From positions 310,001-374,000 of the forward strand of contig DAINXV010000001.1 in the NCBI GenBank assembly GCA_036749735.1: DNA of 64,000 nucleotides, read 5' to 3'. The notes below the pieces were generated by a model. It did not search any database. It had not been told where the DNA came from and worked only from the letters and a program-made list of their open reading frames with translations. Position numbers and translations under genes: made by a program. This DNA comes from Lawsonella sp012842085. Lineage in GTDB: Bacteria; Actinomycetota; Actinomycetes; Mycobacteriales; Mycobacteriaceae. Below, piece by piece: positions 60,283 through 64,000 of the stretch. Positions within the stretch are counted from its first letter, which is position 1. Every line of letters starts with the position of its first letter.

Positions 60283-61887
60283 ATGACTAATGGCGCACCT
60301 AGTATTCACACCACTGAAGGCAAGCTGAACGAGCTCCGTCGCCGCATGGCAGAAGCCCAGGCTCCGGTGGGGCAAGACAGCATCGATAAGGTTCACGAAG
60401 CGGGCCGCAACACTGCGCGCGAACGCATTATGGCTCTCATGGACGAGGGGTCTTTCGTCGAGACTGACGCTCTCGCAAAGAGCCGCTCCCATGCTTACGA
60501 ACTGGCTGCTTTTAAGCCCGTCGGGGATGGAGTCGTCACCGGCTATGGCACCGTCGATGGACGTTCCGTTTGTGCCTTTTCTGCCGACTCCACCGTCATG
60601 GGTGGCACATTCGGTGAAGTTACCGGCGAAAAAATCGAAAAGATCATTGAACTTGCCATTAAGACCGGCCGGCCGCTGGTCACCATTTTGGATGGTGACG
60701 GGGCGCGCCTGCAGGAGGGCGTGAACTCGCTCGCACACTATGGCGAGATTTTCCGCCGCCTGGTGGAAGCCTCCGGCCTCATCCCGCAGATTTCTATTGT
60801 GATGGGCGAATGCTCCGGCGGAAACACCTTCATTTCTGCTCTGCAGGACTTCGTCATCATGGTGAAGGACCAGTCCCACCTGCTCTTCGGCACCCCCGCC
60901 AAGATCGCAGAACGCGCCGGCGATCTGAGCGAGGAGAAACTTGGTGGTGCAGAAACTCAGGTCGCCCAGACCGGTATCTGCCACTACGCCGCAGAAGACG
61001 AAGCCGACGCCATTGCCTATGCGCAGGAGCTGCTAGCTTTCCTCCCCAGCAACAACCGGGCGGAAGCACCCAAGACTCCCGCAGACAAGATCGCAGGCGC
61101 TCCTGGCTCCCACCCACTGCCACGCGACCTGGAGCTCGACACCATCATTCCGGACTCAGACTCCGCTGTTTACGATATGCGGGAGATTGTGTCCCGCGTC
61201 ATCGACAAGGATTCCTTCCTAGAGGTGCAGCACGGCCGCGCCGACAATATCCTCACTGGCTTCGCCCGCATTGAGGGACGCTCCGTAGGTGTTGTCGCCA
61301 ACCAGCCGCAAGTAATGGCTGGTGCACTCAACGCGGCTGCCTCGGAGAAGGCTGCCCGCTTCATCCGCACCTGCGATGCGTTTAACGTTCCTATCGTTAC
61401 CTTTGTGGATGTTCCAGGATTCCTTCCCTCCGTGGAGGAAGAACTCGCTGGTTCGGTTCGTTCCTGCGCCAAACTCTTCTACGCTTACGCTGAGTCCACC
61501 GTCGGCAAAGTGACCGTGGTGGTTCGGAAAGCCTTCGGCGAGGCCTACAACGCTATGGGCTCCAAGCATCTTGGTATCGATATCAACCTGGCGTGGCCAA
61601 CTGCTCAGATTGCTGTTGATGAGGCAGACAATGCCGTCAAGGTGCTCTACCGTAAGGAACTTGCCGAGGCGGAAGAGAAGGGCGAAGATGTTGCTGCCCT
61701 GGCTGAGAAGTTTGCGGAACAGTACAACGACCAAGTTGTGAACCCCTATGTTGCGGCGGAACGCGGCTTCGTGGATTCTGTGATCACCCCATCCCACACT
61801 CGGGGCGAGATTGCGATCGCGCTGCGTCTGTTGGAGCGTAAGGTCGTTCCGGCTCACCCGAAGCGCCACGGCAATATTCCGCTGTAA
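60283..61887 (+). CDS. accD5: Acyl-CoA carboxylase beta subunit AccD5
   Basis: AccD5 is the carboxyltransferase of propionyl/acetyl-CoA carboxylase, making methylmalonyl-CoA and related units for mycolic-acid and lipid synthesis. The 534-residue protein has the start HTTEGKLNELRRRM, GDGARLQEGVNSLAHYGEIFRR-type N-lobe segments (GDGARLQEG), the oxyanion region GECSGGNTFISALQDFVIMV and the C-lobe VVRKAFGEAYNAMGSKHLG. It is strongly codon-biased. AccE and SseA follow on the same strand, and BirA is divergent. Confidence 0.95.
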   Translation: MTNGAPSIHTTEGKLNELRRRMAEAQAPVGQDSIDKVHEAGRNTARERIMALMDEGSFVETDALAKSRSHAYELAAFKPVGDGVVTGYGTVDGRSVCAFSADSTVMGGTFGEVTGEKIEKIIELAIKTGRPLVTILDGDGARLQEGVNSLAHYGEIFRRLVEASGLIPQISIVMGECSGGNTFISALQDFVIMVKDQSHLLFGTPAKIAERAGDLSEEKLGGAETQVAQTGICHYAAEDEADAIAYAQELLAFLPSNNRAEAPKTPADKIAGAPGSHPLPRDLELDTIIPDSDSAVYDMREIVSRVIDKDSFLEVQHGRADNILTGFARIEGRSVGVVANQPQVMAGALNAAASEKAARFIRTCDAFNVPIVTFVDVPGFLPSVEEELAGSVRSCAKLFYAYAESTVGKVTVVVRKAFGEAYNAMGSKHLGIDINLAWPTAQIAVDEADNAVKVLYRKELAEAEEKGEDVAALAEKFAEQYNDQVVNPYVAAERGFVDSVITPSHTRGEIAIALRLLERKVVPAHPKRHGNIPL

Positions 61888-61914
61888 TCGACTCGGTAAC
61901 CAACTCTGTTCGCT

Positions 61915-62607
61915 ATGACCACCGTTGTGCTAGGTTCGGCGTCGCCGTCGCGGCTGTCGATTTTGCGCTCCGGTGGCATCGAACCGCTGGTGGTTGTCTC
62001 CACTGCCGATGAGGACAAACTTAAAGATTCCCTCCCAGCAGGCCCCGAACTAGTGCAAGAACTTGCGCGTTGCAAAGCCCGCAACGTTGCTGGTCGCCTC
62101 CCCACAGAACACCCGAAGGCAGCAGCAGATGCCCTCGTCATCGGCTCCGATTCGATGCTGTTGACGGAATCGGGGGACCTTATTGGCAAACCGTTAACCG
62201 TCACCAACACCATTAAACACTGGCAAAAGGTGCGGGGAACCACCGCCCAACTCATCACTGGACATACCCTGATTCGGGTCACTGCAGGCGTAGTTGAAGA
62301 GCATGGCGCACAGTCATCCAACTACCCGCATGCGGAAGCAGTAAGTTCCACCAAGCTGTTTTTCGGGACTCCCGACGATCGCGATATTGAACGCTACGCG
62401 CGCACTGGGGAACCGCTCTACTGCGCAGGTGGCTTCACGTTGGAGGCGCTGGGCGGCTGGTTTATTGACCGCATTGAAGGTGACCCCTCCAACGTCATTG
62501 GACTCAGTTTGCCCACGGTGCGCAGGCTGGCCGCCGAACTGGGGGTCGCCGCAACAGAACTGTGGAATATTGCTCCCGAGATGGGCGACGACCAACAAGT
62601 AAATTAG
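61915..62607 (+). CDS. maf: Maf-family nucleotide pyrophosphatase
   Basis: Maf proteins hydrolyse non-canonical or canonical nucleotides (dTTP, UTP and modified forms) and affect septum formation. The 230-residue protein has the family start VVLGSASPSRLSILRS, VIGSDSMLLTESGDLIGKP, the middle HTLIRV and the C-terminal YCAGGFTLEALGGWFIDRIEGDPSNVIGLSLP. It lies 27 bases after accD5. In M. tuberculosis accE5 sits between accD5 and maf; here the order is reversed. Confidence 0.93.
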   Translation: MTTVVLGSASPSRLSILRSGGIEPLVVVSTADEDKLKDSLPAGPELVQELARCKARNVAGRLPTEHPKAAADALVIGSDSMLLTESGDLIGKPLTVTNTIKHWQKVRGTTAQLITGHTLIRVTAGVVEEHGAQSSNYPHAEAVSSTKLFFGTPDDRDIERYARTGEPLYCAGGFTLEALGGWFIDRIEGDPSNVIGLSLPTVRRLAAELGVAATELWNIAPEMGDDQQVN

Positions 62608-62690
62608 AATTTCCCGATTTGATCACTAAACTGGAGAGAGTCCTGCCGATCTACACAATCGGTCTCCTCCCCAAACAACCCTGAAGGTGC

Positions 62691-62915
62691 ATGATGACCT
62701 CCGAACACGAACAGCGTTTTAGCGTCGTTAAAGGTAACCCCTCGGATGCGGACATCGCAGCTATTGACAAAGCTCTCAGCACACTTGCTCACGAAGCCAA
62801 CACCGACACCATGCCGTACGTTACTAACGCGCGCAACAACTGGGGAGATGCTTCGCGACAGTTCGACCCAGTACATGCATTTGCTCCCACCGCTTATATC
62901 AACCTAAAGGGATAA
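62691..62915 (+). CDS. Acyl-CoA carboxylase epsilon subunit (AccE-like)
   Basis: This 74-residue protein resembles the actinobacterial epsilon subunit that enhances AccA3-AccD5 activity. It has the conserved FSVVKGNPSDADIAAIDKALS (first helix of the family) and a C-terminal NNWGDASRQFDPVHAF, which aligns with the NLWG segment in AccE5. The tail is shorter and more degenerate than in mycobacteria. The ATG is preceded by GAAGG. Confidence 0.8.
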   Translation: MMTSEHEQRFSVVKGNPSDADIAAIDKALSTLAHEANTDTMPYVTNARNNWGDASRQFDPVHAFAPTAYINLKG

Positions 62916-62957
62916 CTTTTCCCCTGGTTGGTCTGATCACTTTCAACGGAGGAAAAA

Positions 62958-63872
62958 GTGGCCGCCCCTTTCGACCCGAATCCCCGCTTCCAGGATTACT
63001 CCCATCCGGAACGCCTGGTATCTACAGAATGGCTAGCGGAACATCTCGATTACCCGAGCCTTCGCATCTTCGAATGCAATGCGGATAGCTTGCTCTACGA
63101 CATTGGCCACATCCCGGGAGCTCTCCGTATCGATTGGCAACAGGACCTTTTCGATCCCATCACCCACGACGTTGTGAACGGACACCAGTTCGCAACCTTG
63201 ATGCGCCACCTGGGTGTACGCCAAGGCGACACCATTGTTCTTTATGGGGATAAAGGCAACCGCTGGGCTGCCCATGCCGCCTGGGTGTTTACTCTCTTCG
63301 GCCACGCAGATGTGCGCCTCCTGGACGGTGGCCGCGATGCTTGGTTCATGGAGGAACGTCCCTCCAGCTTCGCAGTACGCGACTACCCGCCCTCCGATTA
63401 CCCATTACTGGAACGGAAAGACAAGTACCTGCGGGTCTACCAGCTTGATGTGCTTGAGCTGCTGGGCCGGGCATTGGTGCTGGATGTCCGGGACGAAAAC
63501 CATTACCGGGGCGAAATGGATCGCTCACAAGGGCTGGTTACCAGCCGCTATGGCCATATTCCTACCGCCCATAACATTCCTTGGGACCAAGCAATCGGTC
63601 CCGATAGTCGTTTTCGCTCCCGTAAGACCCTGGAAGAAAACTATGGGTTACTGCGCGAAATCGACACGCGCTACGATGTTGTCACCTACTGTGAAAATGG
63701 TGAACGCGCTAGCCACACCTGGTTCATACTGACCTATTTGCTGGGATACGACAATGTCTTTAACTATGACGGATCCTGGCTGGAGTGGGGCAACTCCATG
63801 CGGATGCCCATCGTGCGCGGTGCCCGCCCCGGAAAGAAACCCCCGCGTCCCCAACTTCACGCACGTCGTTAG
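62958..63872 (+). CDS. sseA: Thiosulfate sulfurtransferase SseA (rhodanese)
   Basis: SseA transfers sulfane sulfur from thiosulfate to thiols or cyanide. The 304-residue protein has two rhodanese domains: an inactive N-terminal one (about residues 15-130, LRIFECNADSLLYDIGHIPGA) and a catalytic C-terminal one with the active-site loop VTYCENGERASHTWF and VLDVRDENHYRGEM. The loop CENGERAS replaces the usual CRIGERSS. GGAGGA precedes the GTG start. The truncated MoeZ of this genome lacks its own rhodanese, so SseA or another sulfurtransferase may serve its pathway (inference). Confidence 0.92.
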   Translation: MAAPFDPNPRFQDYSHPERLVSTEWLAEHLDYPSLRIFECNADSLLYDIGHIPGALRIDWQQDLFDPITHDVVNGHQFATLMRHLGVRQGDTIVLYGDKGNRWAAHAAWVFTLFGHADVRLLDGGRDAWFMEERPSSFAVRDYPPSDYPLLERKDKYLRVYQLDVLELLGRALVLDVRDENHYRGEMDRSQGLVTSRYGHIPTAHNIPWDQAIGPDSRFRSRKTLEENYGLLREIDTRYDVVTYCENGERASHTWFILTYLLGYDNVFNYDGSWLEWGNSMRMPIVRGARPGKKPPRPQLHARR

Positions 63873-63974
63873 TGTTCGATCAGCAAAAGGCGTAAACTGA
63901 AAACGTTATTTGCAGTGTCGCCGGAAAACTGGCACACGATCGGATAGCCAACCGAATAGTCACAGGAGAAGAGA

Positions 63975-64000
63975 TTGTCCGCTAACGCAACAGCAACGAT
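63975..64000 (+). CDS. Start of a gene cut by the window end, possibly accA3
   Basis: A TTG at 63975 has AGGAG six bases upstream and opens a frame for the last nine codons (start LSANATAT). The next gene in this region in related bacteria is the biotin-carboxylase/BCCP subunit AccA3, or a small protein before it, so accA3 is a guess from context. A TAAACT hexamer at 63893-63898 may be the promoter -10. Confidence 0.3.

Noticed and set aside
1..64000. tRNA, rRNA, prophage and transposon signatures
   Set aside because: None was seen on reading both strands: no cloverleaf-like clusters, no integrase or transposase, no long terminal inverted repeats.

Overview
The window is 64 kb of chromosome from a mycolic-acid-type actinobacterium (order Mycobacteriales/Corynebacteriales). 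The evidence is gene content and order. From start to end it follows the Mycobacterium tuberculosis Rv3196-Rv3285 backbone: uvrD2, mrx1, K+ channel, adnB, adnA, moeZ-like, tetR, DUF3107, rhlE, whiB1, rshA/sigH, aroA, rsgA, secA1, hpf, comF, lpqB-mtrB-mtrA, tmk, sahH, manA, manB, whiB2, wbbL-rmlD, LCP, purE-purK, birA, accD5, maf, accE, sseA. Base composition looks moderate rather than strongly GC-rich, and several backbone genes are absent (nudC, lipV and others), so a reduced genome such as Lawsonella is a reasonable guess. That identification is inference, not proof. I see no phage, transposon, CRISPR array, rRNA or tRNA.

Layout. 1-12.9 kb: end of a cyclodehydratase-like gene, then DNA repair and redox genes (UvrD2, mycoredoxin, a K+ channel, the AdnAB recombination motor-nuclease) and a MoeZ-like E1 enzyme that lacks the rhodanese domain. 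12.9-19.1 kb: regulators and RNA metabolism (TetR, DUF3107, RhlE with a long structured leader, WhiB1 with a CRP-like site, SigH with an unusual anti-sigma partner). 19.4-28.6 kb: YbaK, an ABC heterodimer under a probable IdeR/DtxR iron box, AroA, RsgA, small conserved genes and a secreted lipase-like protein. 28.6-41.6 kb: one long minus-strand block (manA, sahH, tmk, mtrA, mtrB, lpqB, comF, hpf, secA1) for secretion, envelope signalling and one-carbon metabolism. 42.0-44.0 kb: a two-gene cassette, a double SCP2-like protein plus a class III aminotransferase, with no counterpart I recognise at this locus. 44.1-52.9 kb: mannose and rhamnose sugar-nucleotide genes for arabinogalactan, mannan and the mycolyl envelope (manB, GDP-mannose pyrophosphorylase, WbbL, RmlD, RmlB, LCP ligase). 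53.1-56.1 kb: glpD between two paralogous tetR genes, one frameshifted. 56.2-64 kb: purine genes, GtrA, a PH-domain protein, BirA and the AccD5/AccE acyl-CoA carboxylase set with SseA.

The genes act together mainly in building and supervising a mycolate cell envelope: sugar donors, linker rhamnosyl transfer, LCP ligation, biotin-dependent carboxylation for mycolate precursors, SecA1 export and MtrAB-LpqB signalling. Stress circuits (SigH-RshA, WhiB1, mycoredoxin, AdnAB) accompany them. The points most worth a second look are the SCP2/aminotransferase cassette with its hairpin leader, the anti-sigma factor whose zinc histidines are acidic residues, the UvrD2 without the tetracysteine module, the truncated MoeZ, the iron box on the ABC pair, and the frameshifted TetR beside glpD. 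Many plus-strand genes appear to be transcribed as leaderless mRNAs (TANNNT, then six or seven bases, then the start codon).
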